Counted from the first letter of the stretch, positions 37,816 through 46,351 are shown. The stretch: DNA of 57,628 bases from an uncultured Sphingomonas sp. (GCA_913776255.1 CAJYLV010000021.1:1-57628), one strand, 5' to 3'. Notes: generated by a model from the letters alone, not told the origin. Made by a program: numbers and translations.

Positions 37816-39509
37816 GCCAGCGCTCCTGACGACAGACGGGTGGCGAGCCGCTCCGACGCGCGCAGCGCCAGCGCGAGGATGGTCAGCGTCGGGTTCTTGT
37901 GCGGCCCGGAGGCGAAGGTCGCGCCGTCCATCAGCACGACATTGTCGACGTCCCACGTCTGGCCATAGCTGTCGACCACCGAGGATTTCGGGTCGGCGCC
38001 CATCCGCGCGGTGCCGAGTTCGTGGATGATCTCGCCGCCGGCGGTCATGATCTGCTCGGGCGGCAGGTCGGGATCGAGGATCGCGCCGTTGAGCCGCTTG
38101 AACACCGAATGCGCGGCACGGCGGCCGTGCGCGACCTGGTTGACCTCGTGTTTCGACCAGCGGAACGCGAAGCGCAGCACGGGGATGCCGAACCGGTCCT
38201 TTACGGTCGGGTCGATCTCGCAGAACGTGTCCTTGTTGGGGATCATCTCGCCGCGCAGCGTCAGCCCGATCGTCGCGCCCGAGGCGTTGCGCACCGCCTG
38301 CTTGAGGTCCTTGCCCCAGACGCGCGGCAGCGCCGCCTCGGCCGGCACGCCGAACCGCCCGCCGATCTCGAAATGATAGCCGCGCGCGAAATCCAGCTCG
38401 CCGCGCTTCTGCTGCTCGTACAGCCAGAACGGGATATAGATGTGCTGGCCGCCGATCCCGTCCTCGTTGTAGCGCGGGCGCCCGGCGAGGCCGGGGATGA
38501 AGGCGCGGAACGACGCGCCGGTCGAGTCGGTCAGGTTGCGCCCCAGCTCGCCCGACGAATTGGCGAGCCCGCGCCCCGCTTCCCCCGAATTGAGCAGCAG
38601 CCGCGTCGTCTCGCCGGTCCCCGCCGCGAGCACCACCGCGCGCGCCGTGACCTGGTGGCGCTGCCCGGTCTTGCGGTCGACATATTCGACCCCCGCCGCG
38701 CGGCCGCGCGCGCCCATCACGACGCGCGACACCATCGCGTCGGTGACGACGCGCAGCTTGCCGGTCGCCTTGGCCATCGGCAGCAGCGAGGTGGTGGTCT
38801 GGAACATCGCGCCGATCGTGCAGCCGCGCGTGCATGGCGTCGCGTTGAAGCAGGCGCTGCGCGGGGCGACCTTGTCGGGCATGTCGCGGGTCAGCACCGC
38901 GGTATGCGCGGCGCGGACCGGGATGCCGAGGCTCTCCGCCGCCGCGGTGATGAGCAATTCCGGCACGCGCGGCCTGGGCGGCGGCATCAGGCAGCCGGCG
39001 GGCGAGTCCGGATGGTTCTCAAGGCCGATCGGGCCGCCGTTGACGCCGATCATCCGCTCGACGCGGTCGTAGAAGGGCGCGACGTCGTCATAGCCGATCG
39101 GCCAGTCGACCCCGAGCCCGTCGCGCGAGAACGGCTTGAAGTCATAGGCGCCGAACCGCGGCACGTGCCGGCCCCAGTGGTTGGTGCGCCCGCCGAGCAT
39201 CCGCGGCCGGTACCAGCGGAAATCGCTGCCCTCGGTCATCGTATAGGGCTCGCCCTCGACCTGCCAGCCGCCGTCGACGGTCGCGTCGAAATAGCCGAAC
39301 GGCTTGTCGGGGGTGCCGGTGCCGCGCAGCGGCGCGTCGCTTTCGGGCGCGAACATGTTGACCTCGGCCTGCGGGTCATAGTCGCGCCCGGCCTCGAGGA
39401 TCAGGCAGCGCACGCCGGCCTTGGTCAGCGTATAGGCCGCCATCCCGCCCGCCGCGCCCGAGCCGACGATGATGACGTCGACCGGTCCCTCGCCCGCCAT
39501 CGCGATCAC
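37812..39509 (-). CDS. GMC-family oxidoreductase (sugar 2-/3-dehydrogenase large subunit)
   Basis: A 565-residue FAD enzyme. The dinucleotide motif VIIVGSGAAGGMAAYTL is at the N-terminus and the C-terminal block has the catalytic His-Asn pair region (HELGTARMGADP ... ASGPHKNPTLTILAL). The GTG at 39509 is preferred: it has a GGAG site seven bases upstream and a GTGA overlap with the upstream stop; ATG 39500 is the alternative. With the subunit 3 gene downstream and a DUF1080 hydrolase upstream it probably oxidises C3 of a glycoside. Confidence 0.88.
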   Translation of the reverse strand: MIAMAGEGPVDVIIVGSGAAGGMAAYTLTKAGVRCLILEAGRDYDPQAEVNMFAPESDAPLRGTGTPDKPFGYFDATVDGGWQVEGEPYTMTEGSDFRWYRPRMLGGRTNHWGRHVPRFGAYDFKPFSRDGLGVDWPIGYDDVAPFYDRVERMIGVNGGPIGLENHPDSPAGCLMPPPRPRVPELLITAAAESLGIPVRAAHTAVLTRDMPDKVAPRSACFNATPCTRGCTIGAMFQTTTSLLPMAKATGKLRVVTDAMVSRVVMGARGRAAGVEYVDRKTGQRHQVTARAVVLAAGTGETTRLLLNSGEAGRGLANSSGELGRNLTDSTGASFRAFIPGLAGRPRYNEDGIGGQHIYIPFWLYEQQKRGELDFARGYHFEIGGRFGVPAEAALPRVWGKDLKQAVRNASGATIGLTLRGEMIPNKDTFCEIDPTVKDRFGIPVLRFAFRWSKHEVNQVAHGRRAAHSVFKRLNGAILDPDLPPEQIMTAGGEIIHELGTARMGADPKSSVVDSYGQTWDVDNVVLMDGATFASGPHKNPTLTILALALRASERLATRLSSGALA

Positions 39510-40249
39510 CGCGCCGCTCCGGTCGCCGAGGCGCCGATCCGGCGCAGCTTGATGTTGCGGAAGGCGACCGGCTCGCCGTGGTCCTGCAGCCCGATCACCC
39601 CGCTGTCGAAGGTGCCGAAGTGCGGCATCTTCGCGAACTTGGACCCCGCCACGCGTTTGCGCCACGCCTCGTCGCCGTACGAGACGTCGGCCGTCGGCGT
39701 GCCGTTCAGCCACTGGCGGATTCGTCCGTTCTGGACGAGCAGCCGCGCATGGTTCCAGCTGCCCGCCGGCCGCGAGACTCCCGCCGGCGGCACCGTCATG
39801 TCGTAGAGCGACCCCGCGCGATGCGTCGGGATCCTGCCGTCGGAGTGCCCTGCGTCGTCGAGCACCTGCATCTCCAGCCCGGTTTCGTACAGCAGCGGCG
39901 CGCCGGCGACGTTGCGCGCCAAATACAGCACCCCGCTGTTGCCGCCCTTCTCGACCTTCCAGTCAAGCTCCAGCTCGAACGCGCCATAGGGCTCGGTGGT
40001 GACGAGGTCGGTGCCGCTCATCTTGCCGTCGGCCTTGGTCAGCAGCAGCGTGCCGTCGCGCACCGTCCAGGTCGAGGGCGCCGCGCCACCGCCGAACGCG
40101 CCCCAGCCGCTCAGGTCGCGCCCGTTGAACAGCAGCTTCCAGCCCTGCGCGCGCTCGGCGGCGGTGAGGCTGTTTTCCTTCGCCAACGCCGCGCCCGGCG
40201 CCATCAACACCAGCGCCGCCGCGATGCCCATCGTCCAACGCATCTTCAC
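39506..40249 (-). CDS. 3-keto-disaccharide hydrolase (DUF1080) family protein
   Basis: A 247-residue exported concanavalin-type protein; signal peptide MGIAAALVLMAPGAALA. The family block GWKLLFNGRDLSGWGAFGG starts the mature domain and the tail has HFGTFDSGVIGLQDHGEPVAFRNIKLR, the DUF1080 signature. Members cleave or eliminate 3-keto-glycosides. It heads the leftward operon and is translationally coupled to the GMC gene. Confidence 0.92.
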   Translation of the reverse strand: MKMRWTMGIAAALVLMAPGAALAKENSLTAAERAQGWKLLFNGRDLSGWGAFGGGAAPSTWTVRDGTLLLTKADGKMSGTDLVTTEPYGAFELELDWKVEKGGNSGVLYLARNVAGAPLLYETGLEMQVLDDAGHSDGRIPTHRAGSLYDMTVPPAGVSRPAGSWNHARLLVQNGRIRQWLNGTPTADVSYGDEAWRKRVAGSKFAKMPHFGTFDSGVIGLQDHGEPVAFRNIKLRRIGASATGAAR

Positions 40250-40396
40250 TCTCCCGCCATCGTCGTGCGCCCGAAGCCGCCGTTGCGAAGAGGCTTAACG
40301 CTTTCATTTTTGTTTACAAGAAAGCCCGAATTCCGCCCGGGGACGTTTTGGGCTGATGCGCGTTAGGCGCTGCGTCCATGGAGAGAGGCGAAGCGC

Positions 40397-41164
40397 GTGG
40401 CCCAACGAACGATCATCGTGACGGGAGCGGAATCGGGGATCGGCGCGGCGTGCGCGGCCGCGTTCGGCGCGTGCGGCGACCGCGTCGCGATCCTCTATTA
40501 TGCGGATCGCGCCGCCGCCGAGGTCACCGCCGGGGCGGTGCGCGCGGCCGGCGGCGCCGCGCTGACCGTGCAGGCGCATGTCGACGAGGAGGGCTCGGTC
40601 GCGGCGGCGTTCGCGGCGGTCGAAGCCGAATGGGGACTGGCCGACGTGCTCGTCAATTCGGCGGGGCTGAACATGAGCGGGGTCACGGTCCGCGCGATGA
40701 CGCTCGAGCAATGGCGGCGATTGCTCGACACCGACCTGACCGGCGCGTTCCTCACCTCGCGCCGCTTCCTGACCGGCCGGGGTGACGCGCCCGGCGATGC
40801 GGCGATCATCCACATCTCGTCGATCCACGCCTATGCCGTGCGCGCCGGTGGCGCCGATTATTGCGCGGCGAAGGGCGGGCTCTCCAATCTGGTCGAGACG
40901 CTGGCGATCGAGGAGGCGCCAAACCGCATCCGCGTCAATGCGATCGAGCCGGGGATGATCCTGACCCCGATGAACGCCCGCGCGCAGCAGGACGACACCT
41001 ATCGCCGGACGCTGGAGAAGAACATTCCGCTCGGTCGCGCCGGCCGGCCGGAGGAAGTGGCGGACCTTGCCGTGTTCCTCGCCTCCGATCGCGCCCGCTA
41101 CATCACCGGCGCGCGGATCGTCATCGACGGGGGCCTGTCGCTGATGCAGGCGCTCGGCGCATGA
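40397..41164 (+). CDS. SDR family oxidoreductase
   Basis: A 255-residue classical short-chain dehydrogenase. Cofactor motif TGAESGIGAAC, NSAG, catalytic S in HISSIHAY, and YCAAK (Y-x3-K) are present. The Lys/Arg pattern after the first strand (YYADRAAAE) suits NADP or NAD without deciding. The GTG start at 40397 is the only one near the family N-terminus. It overlaps the next gene by four bases and is divergent from the DUF1080 operon by 147 bp. Confidence 0.9.
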   Translation: MAQRTIIVTGAESGIGAACAAAFGACGDRVAILYYADRAAAEVTAGAVRAAGGAALTVQAHVDEEGSVAAAFAAVEAEWGLADVLVNSAGLNMSGVTVRAMTLEQWRRLLDTDLTGAFLTSRRFLTGRGDAPGDAAIIHISSIHAYAVRAGGADYCAAKGGLSNLVETLAIEEAPNRIRVNAIEPGMILTPMNARAQQDDTYRRTLEKNIPLGRAGRPEEVADLAVFLASDRARYITGARIVIDGGLSLMQALGA

Positions 41165-42114
41165 GCGACGACGCGATCGCCGATCCGCACCGCAAGGACG
41201 CCGTCGCCGGCACCGACGTCGCGCTCGACTTCAACGTCAAGCGGATCGAGACGCTCACGCTCGACGGTCCGCCCGCGTTGCTGACCCGCGACCTGATGAG
41301 CCCCTATGTCTGGCGCGAGTCCGACGGGCGCTGGGGCCTGATGGTCCGCGCGGTCGTCCGGCCGGACGCGCCGCTGACCGACACGGGGCTGATCTGGAGC
41401 GGATGGAGCGACGACGGCGTGCACTTCACGATGCTCGCCGCCCCGTCGCTCGCGCCCGGCCCCGGCGACCATGACGCGGGCGGCGTCGAGGACCCGACCG
41501 TGATCCGCGGCGACGACGGCTATATCGTCTATTATTCCGGCGTTCGCGCCGACCATGCGCATAGCGAATTGTCCTATGCCACCGGGCCGTCGCTCGACCG
41601 GCTGACCAAGAGCGGCGTCGCGCTCGCCTCGACCAAGTCGGAGGGCAACACCAAGGAAGCGACGATCGACCGCACCGCGGACGGCCGCTGGCGGCTGTTC
41701 TACGAATATGCCGCCGACGAGGCGTCGCGCATCGGGCTGGCGATCGGCGCCGCGCCGGGCGGGCCGTGGAACGAGCAACCCACACCATTCATGCCGCGCA
41801 CCGACAGCTGGGACGACTGGCACCTGTCCACCGGCCCGTTGCTGACCGACGATCCGGCGCTGCCGGTGATGTTCTACAACGGCGCGACCCGCGACGCGCG
41901 CTGGCGAATCGGCTGGGTGGCGTTCGACGCCGACTATACGCGCGTGGTGGCGCGCGGCATCCAGCCGCTGGTCACCCCGCCGCCGGTCGACGACCGCACC
42001 GCCACCGACATCGCCTTCGCCGCCTCGGTGGTGATCGACGCGCAGGGCGCGATCTGGCTGTACTATTCGCTGGAAGACCGCCGCCTCGCCCGCGCGCTGA
42101 TCCGCCGCAGCTGA
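41161..42114 (+). CDS. GH130/GH43-like five-bladed beta-propeller glycosidase
   Basis: A 317-residue cytoplasmic propeller. GGVEDPTVIRGDDGYIVYYSG and the later WLYYSLEDRRLARA match the GH130 (beta-mannoside phosphorylase/hydrolase) pattern, where the ED pair is catalytic. No signal peptide, so it acts on an imported sugar. ATGA overlap with the SDR gene implies a shared pathway. The GH130 assignment is moderately sure; substrate is not known. Confidence 0.75.
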   Translation: MSDDAIADPHRKDAVAGTDVALDFNVKRIETLTLDGPPALLTRDLMSPYVWRESDGRWGLMVRAVVRPDAPLTDTGLIWSGWSDDGVHFTMLAAPSLAPGPGDHDAGGVEDPTVIRGDDGYIVYYSGVRADHAHSELSYATGPSLDRLTKSGVALASTKSEGNTKEATIDRTADGRWRLFYEYAADEASRIGLAIGAAPGGPWNEQPTPFMPRTDSWDDWHLSTGPLLTDDPALPVMFYNGATRDARWRIGWVAFDADYTRVVARGIQPLVTPPPVDDRTATDIAFAASVVIDAQGAIWLYYSLEDRRLARALIRRS

Positions 42115-42148
42115 ACGCTGCGGTGGGGGAATCGACGCTGTCGGGGGT

Positions 42149-42164
42149 TGGCGGAGACGGAGGG
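42149..42164. other. attachment site attL (16-bp core)
   Basis: TGGCGGAGACGGAGGG, identical to the 3' end of tRNA-Ser at 52838-52853, in direct orientation. It marks the distal end of the integrated element, 35 bp beyond the glycosidase stop. Confidence 0.9.
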
Positions 42165-42212
42165 TATCTAAGGGGCACGGAAAAGCTGGGGTTCGGGGGC
42201 GCTCTAAAACCA

Positions 42213-42233
42213 CGACCCCCGTTTCAACCCCTG
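42213..42233. repeat. candidate integrase arm site, left end
   Basis: A 21-bp sequence (CGACCCCC, GTTTCAACCCCTG) matching 52683-52703 at 19 of 21 positions in the same orientation. Both lie within ~160 bp inside an att core, as arm-type sites do. Confidence 0.45.
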
Positions 42234-42244
42234 CCTCGATAAAG

Positions 42245-43081
42245 TTACGAAACGCCCGCTAACGACTCGAGCGTCATAAAATCGCCTAGCGTTCGCTTCC
42301 GGCCTACTTCATCAAAATCCACATCAAACTTATTCCCGTCGATCTCAACAACCGTTCCAAACCCGAATTTCTTATGACTGACACGTGCGCCGAGCAAAGC
42401 ATTATGCACAAAGTTGGTAGCCGCAGAGATACGACTCTCTTTGCGAAGATCAAAAACCCCACCTGAAGGCTCATCGCCTCCAAAGCTTGGCCTAATATTA
42501 CTCAATTCACGTTCAAGTCTTGACACGGACGCGATCAAGGCATCGATCTTCTTACCGTTTGACTCCTCGGCACTTACTGTCACGCTGGTTGGCACGACCG
42601 TCTCAAACCTAAAGTTCTCGACGAATGAAATGTACGTCTTTTCTTCTGCAGCAGCGCGGGCAGCCTTGATACTGCTACTCAACTCCCCAATGAAGCGAGT
42701 CGTATCGTTATACTCTAGATCGTGTGGGTAGAATGCGTGCGCTATGACACTCGTGTCAAACGGCAACGATGTAATACGATCACATATCAGAATTGCCGGC
42801 TTCTTAGTCGACAAGCGCATGCCAAGCTCTAGCATAACATTAGGGCTTTTACCGGAGCAGTCACAAACAATAATCTCATTCTCATATATATTCTTGAGTA
42901 TCTTTCCGTGGATAACGTCGTTGTTCTGATTCTCCCAAACCGGTTGAGGATCCATACCCGCGTCCAAAATAGCACGCTCGATAACCTTCTGGACCCTAGC
43001 CCAGTGATCAACTGAATAGATCGGCTCGATTGCCCCCATCGGCATAATGATGCCGCAAACCCCTTCAGAAATGGCGACCAT
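42245..43081 (-). CDS. deoxyribosyltransferase/TIR-like-fold protein with C-terminal Tudor-like domain
   Basis: A 278-residue AT-rich-coded protein. Residues 1-140 form a nucleoside 2-deoxyribosyltransferase-like (TIR-related) Rossmann fold: CGIIMPMG at the first strand, then IVCDCSGKSPNVMLELGM, with D74, S76, N81 and E85 in the usual active-site positions. Residues ~140-225 are helical or linker. Residues ~228-278 (GARVSHKKFGFGTVVEIDGNKF...) resemble the small Tudor-like barrel at the C-terminus of UvrD/PcrA helicases, which binds partner proteins. Divergent from the TIR-SLATT pair across 178 bp; it ends 81 bp from attL. Likely a sensor or nucleotide-consuming enzyme in the same defence locus; that role is inference. 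Confidence 0.75.
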   Translation of the reverse strand: MVAISEGVCGIIMPMGAIEPIYSVDHWARVQKVIERAILDAGMDPQPVWENQNNDVIHGKILKNIYENEIIVCDCSGKSPNVMLELGMRLSTKKPAILICDRITSLPFDTSVIAHAFYPHDLEYNDTTRFIGELSSSIKAARAAAEEKTYISFVENFRFETVVPTSVTVSAEESNGKKIDALIASVSRLERELSNIRPSFGGDEPSGGVFDLRKESRISAATNFVHNALLGARVSHKKFGFGTVVEIDGNKFDVDFDEVGRKRTLGDFMTLESLAGVS

Positions 43082-43259
43082 AACTCATCCCATTCGCATG
43101 CCTCAACGCCAGCATAGCCGGGTGAACAGCGAGCCACCACGATGAATCGTCCTCAGCGACAGCGATGACTCACAAAAAGGCACTTTTATACAGAAGGTTG
43201 AGGCTTGCGCACCGCAGCAGCCCGTTTAGCATCAGCATCGTTTATCGAGGATATCCCGC

Positions 43260-43670
43260 ATGCCGACGCTACACAATTATAGGCTCTTCATAAGCCACGC
43301 CTGGCGGTACAGCGAGGGGTACAACCGGGCTGTGGATTTCCTTACCGACGCCTCAAATTTCGCATGGTCCAACTATTCGGTACCCGTCGACAAGAAATTT
43401 GAAGGAATGAATAAGACTCAGCTACAACAGCAGCTGGCATACCAGATCAATCCCACTCAATGCGTTGTAGTTCTTGCTGGAATGTACGTAAATCATAGCG
43501 ATTGGATTCTTTACGAGATGGCGTATGCTAAGGCACTTAACAAGCCGATTCTTGGCATCGTACCGTGGTCTGCAGAGAAAACTCCTAAGATTGTTTCTGA
43601 TTACGCAACCAAGATGGTTAATTGGAACACTTCCTCGATTGTCGCGGGCATTCGTGAGATCACGCCTTGA
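43260..43670 (+). CDS. ThsB-like TIR domain protein (DUF1863/MTH538 family)
   Basis: A 136-residue single domain. The first strand is YRLFISHAWRYSEGY, typical of MTH538-type TIRs; then YSVP, QCVVVLAGMYV and SDWILYEMAYAKALNKPILGIVP, in which W82-x3-E86 contains the likely catalytic glutamate. Thoeris ThsB proteins of this family make a cyclic ADP-ribose isomer from NAD on phage infection. An AGGAT site precedes the ATG. The stop overlaps the SLATT gene start by four bases (TTGA), so the two are made together. No SIR2-type ThsA is nearby. Confidence 0.88.
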   Translation: MPTLHNYRLFISHAWRYSEGYNRAVDFLTDASNFAWSNYSVPVDKKFEGMNKTQLQQQLAYQINPTQCVVVLAGMYVNHSDWILYEMAYAKALNKPILGIVPWSAEKTPKIVSDYATKMVNWNTSSIVAGIREITP

Positions 43671-44551
43671 GTGGCCCGGTGCAATTTGAATATCCGGCGC
43701 TCTTTGAAACCGCCGGAGCTATGTCCTCTGAGTCTCAGACTTCATTTTTAAGGCTAATACGTGGCGAATACGCCTTACTGATTATCGCTGCCGTTCTTTC
43801 TATGAGTTGGAGCAAAAAGGCGGGCTTCTTCGCCATCTACGCGGCAGTTCTCTTAGGGTCCCTTTCTGTTTTAGTTGCCCGCAGCCTTTGGAAGCCCGAA
43901 CAGGGGTGGTACAGAGGGCGCGCGCTGGCCGAGTCGATCAAGACTTCATGCTGGCGGTACTGTATGCGCGCCGAGCCGTTCGGCGATGCGCCGACTTGGG
44001 ATATGCCACTTAAGGCCCTTCGCGAGCACCTGCTCGAAGTTCTGCGGGTTAATCGCTCTATTGGTGACAGAATGCCCCCGGATAGCTCAGCGAACGACCC
44101 TATTCCAAGGTCAATGCAATTGGTCCGGGCATTGTCGCTTGCTGAGCGGAAGGAGTACTATCTCGAATTTAGGGTGAAAGAGCAACGAATTTGGTATGCC
44201 CGGAAGGCAAAAGCGAACAAGACCGCTAGCCGATGGTGGTTTGGTGTAGGCATAGCCGCCTACGCCATCGGCATTTCACTTGCCCTCGCACGAATCGTAT
44301 ATCCGTTGTGGGAATTATGGCCTATCGAACCAGTAATTGTTTTCGCATCGGCTGTTATTGGTTGGACGCAAGTCAAAAAGTTTAATGAGCTCGCTTCTTC
44401 ATACACGCTCACCGCCCTAGAGATCGGCTTGATAAAAGACAAGGTCGATGCCGTCGTGACTGAAGCTGAGTTCTCAGAATTTATTAATGACGCAGAACAG
44501 GCTTTCTCTCGTGAACACACCCAGTGGGTCGCGAGGCAGCAGATCGATTGA
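43667..44551 (+). CDS. DUF4231/SLATT-type membrane effector, duplicated
   Basis: A 294-residue protein with two SLATT-like repeats. Each has a pair of membrane helices (about 35-71 and 190-233) followed by an amphipathic region; the first repeat has WYRGRALAESIKTSCWRY, the DUF4231 signature, and the second has ELASSYTLTALEIGLI. SLATT proteins are predicted to be pore-forming effectors in nucleotide-signal immune systems. The TTG start overlaps the TIR stop; GTG 43679 is the alternative. Pairing with a ThsB-like TIR suggests the TIR product opens this channel. Confidence 0.82.
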   Translation: MSGPVQFEYPALFETAGAMSSESQTSFLRLIRGEYALLIIAAVLSMSWSKKAGFFAIYAAVLLGSLSVLVARSLWKPEQGWYRGRALAESIKTSCWRYCMRAEPFGDAPTWDMPLKALREHLLEVLRVNRSIGDRMPPDSSANDPIPRSMQLVRALSLAERKEYYLEFRVKEQRIWYARKAKANKTASRWWFGVGIAAYAIGISLALARIVYPLWELWPIEPVIVFASAVIGWTQVKKFNELASSYTLTALEIGLIKDKVDAVVTEAEFSEFINDAEQAFSREHTQWVARQQID

Positions 44552-44605
44552 GTATAGTGTGAAAGCTAAGCTGATGGCGCGCCGGCTAATGGCATTGAGG
44601 TAAGA

Positions 44606-44827
44606 TTAGCTAGCGCGCCGAACGAGGTTCTTGGTAGATGGCACTTCCGCCAAGCCACTCTCGATCAACGCTCGCCCATAATCTGCATTGATCACGCCGG
44701 TCTGCCCGGCGCACCACCGTCCGCACTCGCGCAGGATGCGGATGCGGATCGTCTCCCCCGGCGCGTCGGGCGTTAGCGCCGTTCGTCGGGGGAGGTTCGT
44801 CACGAGACGGACGATCGCGTCGCTCAC
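44606..44827 (-). CDS. small element-encoded protein, paralogue of the next gene
   Basis: A 73-residue protein with no domain I recognise. Its second half (IRIRILRECGRWCAGQTGVINADYGRALIESGLAEV) aligns along its length with the 94-residue product upstream, so the pair arose by tandem duplication. It closes the leftward structural operon with an ATGA overlap. Position right after the capsid gene hints at a head-related role, as yet unsupported. Confidence 0.6.
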   Translation of the reverse strand: MSDAIVRLVTNLPRRTALTPDAPGETIRIRILRECGRWCAGQTGVINADYGRALIESGLAEVPSTKNLVRRAS

Positions 44828-45108
44828 GGCTTTGCGGCGGCTCCGGCGGGCGCTGGCTTGCCGGCCTTCGGCTTGACCTCCTCGGCCAACCCATTGCCGA
44901 TCAACTGGCGCGCATAGTCGGCGTTGATCGCCGGTTCGTCACCTTCGAGCCATTCACCGCAGGCGCGGATGATACGGACCTTCATGGTAGCGCCTTCCGT
45001 GTCGTGCTTGAGGGTAACCAGGGAGGGAGTGCCGAGGAGCGCGCGGTCGCACTCGCTCTCCGGCACCGGATCGCCTGTTACGACAATTGCTTCGACGGGC
45101 GCGCCCAT
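44824..45108 (-). CDS. small element-encoded protein downstream of the capsid gene
   Basis: A 94-residue protein sharing the R(I)xRxCGxWxxG...INADYxRxLIxxGLAE core with its neighbour, plus an Ala/Pro/Lys-rich tail. It starts in a TGATG overlap with the capsid stop; an internal ATG at 44985 has a better ribosome site, but alignment with the paralogue extends upstream of it. Confidence 0.65.
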   Translation of the reverse strand: MGAPVEAIVVTGDPVPESECDRALLGTPSLVTLKHDTEGATMKVRIIRACGEWLEGDEPAINADYARQLIGNGLAEEVKPKAGKPAPAGAAAKP

Positions 45109-46271
45109 CAGCCCGCCGCCGCCGCATAGTCGCCGTAGATCAGCGCCTTCGGCTGGCGCACGGCGAGCGCGATGCGTTCTTCGGCGAGGATCGTCACCGC
45201 GTTGCGGACGAAATTATCCCGGTCCTCGGTCGAGATCAGGACGACCGGCTCCATCCGATCGTAAATTGTGGCGGAGTTGGCAAAATTGCCGACGAGGAAT
45301 TTCCCGACCGGCATGGACGCGCTCGGTGCGACCTCCAGTCCCCACGCGCTCGCCATTGCTGCGCCCATCGGCCCGGAACCGATGTAGCGGCCCTCGCTGT
45401 CCTTCAACCCCTGCAAGCGCAGCCAGTCGGCGGAGTTGACGACGACGCCGGTGGCGGGAAGGTCCGACGCTTCGGCCTGTGCTACGGCGCGCAGCAGCAC
45501 GTCGAACTTCGAAATGCCCGCGGCCTGCCCGGTGGCGTCGTAAGCGGTCGCTTGCGGGATCAGACCCAGCAAGTTCGTGCCGACGCCATCGCCCAGCAGA
45601 AGCTGCTGCTCCTCGCGGAGCGCCAGCCCGTAGCGCAGTTCACCGTCGATCAGGGTCCGAAGCTGCCCGCCGTCGTCCAGCACCTGCCGCGAGGCTCCGA
45701 CCCAGTGCGCGATCGTCTGAACCTTCGCCTGCGCCAGCTCCCACGCCATGCCGCTTTCGGGCTTGAGCGCCATCTCCGCGACGGTCGCCGCGGCATTGTC
45801 GCGGACGGTCTGACGCGGGTACTCGATCATGTTCGAGCCGGTGACGCCGCGCCCCAGCAGCGACCGGATCGTCAGGCGACGCCGGGGCATGGGGACGTTC
45901 GTGTCGCGGTCACGCTCGATGTGTGCGCCGCCGCTGGTGCCGCCGCTGGTGATCGCGTTGGTGGGCTTCAGGGCGAATTGCGCGCGAGCCTTGCCCGCCG
46001 CGTTGCGGAGGTCGGTCAGCGCCTCGGAAGCCACGACCTGCTCGCCCCACGACGCCTGCGCTACGAACGGGAAGTGCGCGCCGACGTTCACCTGCGTCTG
46101 GATCGCCTGCATGGCTTCGGCAAGGTTGGTGATCTGCTGCGAATGCTCGCCGAACCGCGTCGAGAGCAATTCGTTGATCTGGTTGAACATCGCTTCGGCG
46201 TTCTGCGGCCCGGCGGCGGTGACGAAGCCGCCCGCGCGCTGCATAGCGATCGGAATTCCATTGACATGCAT
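45108..46271 (-). CDS. HK97-family major capsid protein
   Basis: A 387-residue capsid protein. Residues ~22-70 are an amphipathic helical delta-domain-like segment (FNQINELLSTRFGEHSQQI). After a Gly/Thr-rich stretch near 110-120, the mature fold shows the N-arm (LTIRSLLGRGVT), the spine helix region and the typical tail QLLLGDGVGTNLLGLIPQA ... VVNSADWLRLQGLKDSEGRYIG. AGGAGG lies eight bases before the ATG. No protease, portal or decoration gene accompanies it, unlike in phages or capsid-forming PICIs. Confidence 0.9.
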   Translation of the reverse strand: MHVNGIPIAMQRAGGFVTAAGPQNAEAMFNQINELLSTRFGEHSQQITNLAEAMQAIQTQVNVGAHFPFVAQASWGEQVVASEALTDLRNAAGKARAQFALKPTNAITSGGTSGGAHIERDRDTNVPMPRRRLTIRSLLGRGVTGSNMIEYPRQTVRDNAAATVAEMALKPESGMAWELAQAKVQTIAHWVGASRQVLDDGGQLRTLIDGELRYGLALREEQQLLLGDGVGTNLLGLIPQATAYDATGQAAGISKFDVLLRAVAQAEASDLPATGVVVNSADWLRLQGLKDSEGRYIGSGPMGAAMASAWGLEVAPSASMPVGKFLVGNFANSATIYDRMEPVVLISTEDRDNFVRNAVTILAEERIALAVRQPKALIYGDYAAAAG

Positions 46272-46351
46272 AATGTAGCCTCCTGATTACCTGGAGACGG
46301 TCGGCCATTCGCGCTGGAAGGTACTGGTTTATGTCCAGTGCGAACGAATAA

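Noticed and set aside
37899..39806. 635-codon plus-strand frame opposite the GMC gene
   Set aside because: Antisense shadow; GMC FAD and His motifs are clear on the minus strand.
42245..44551. Canonical type I Thoeris
   Set aside because: ThsB-like TIR is present, but there is no SIR2/SLOG ThsA and no Macro domain; the partner is SLATT-type.
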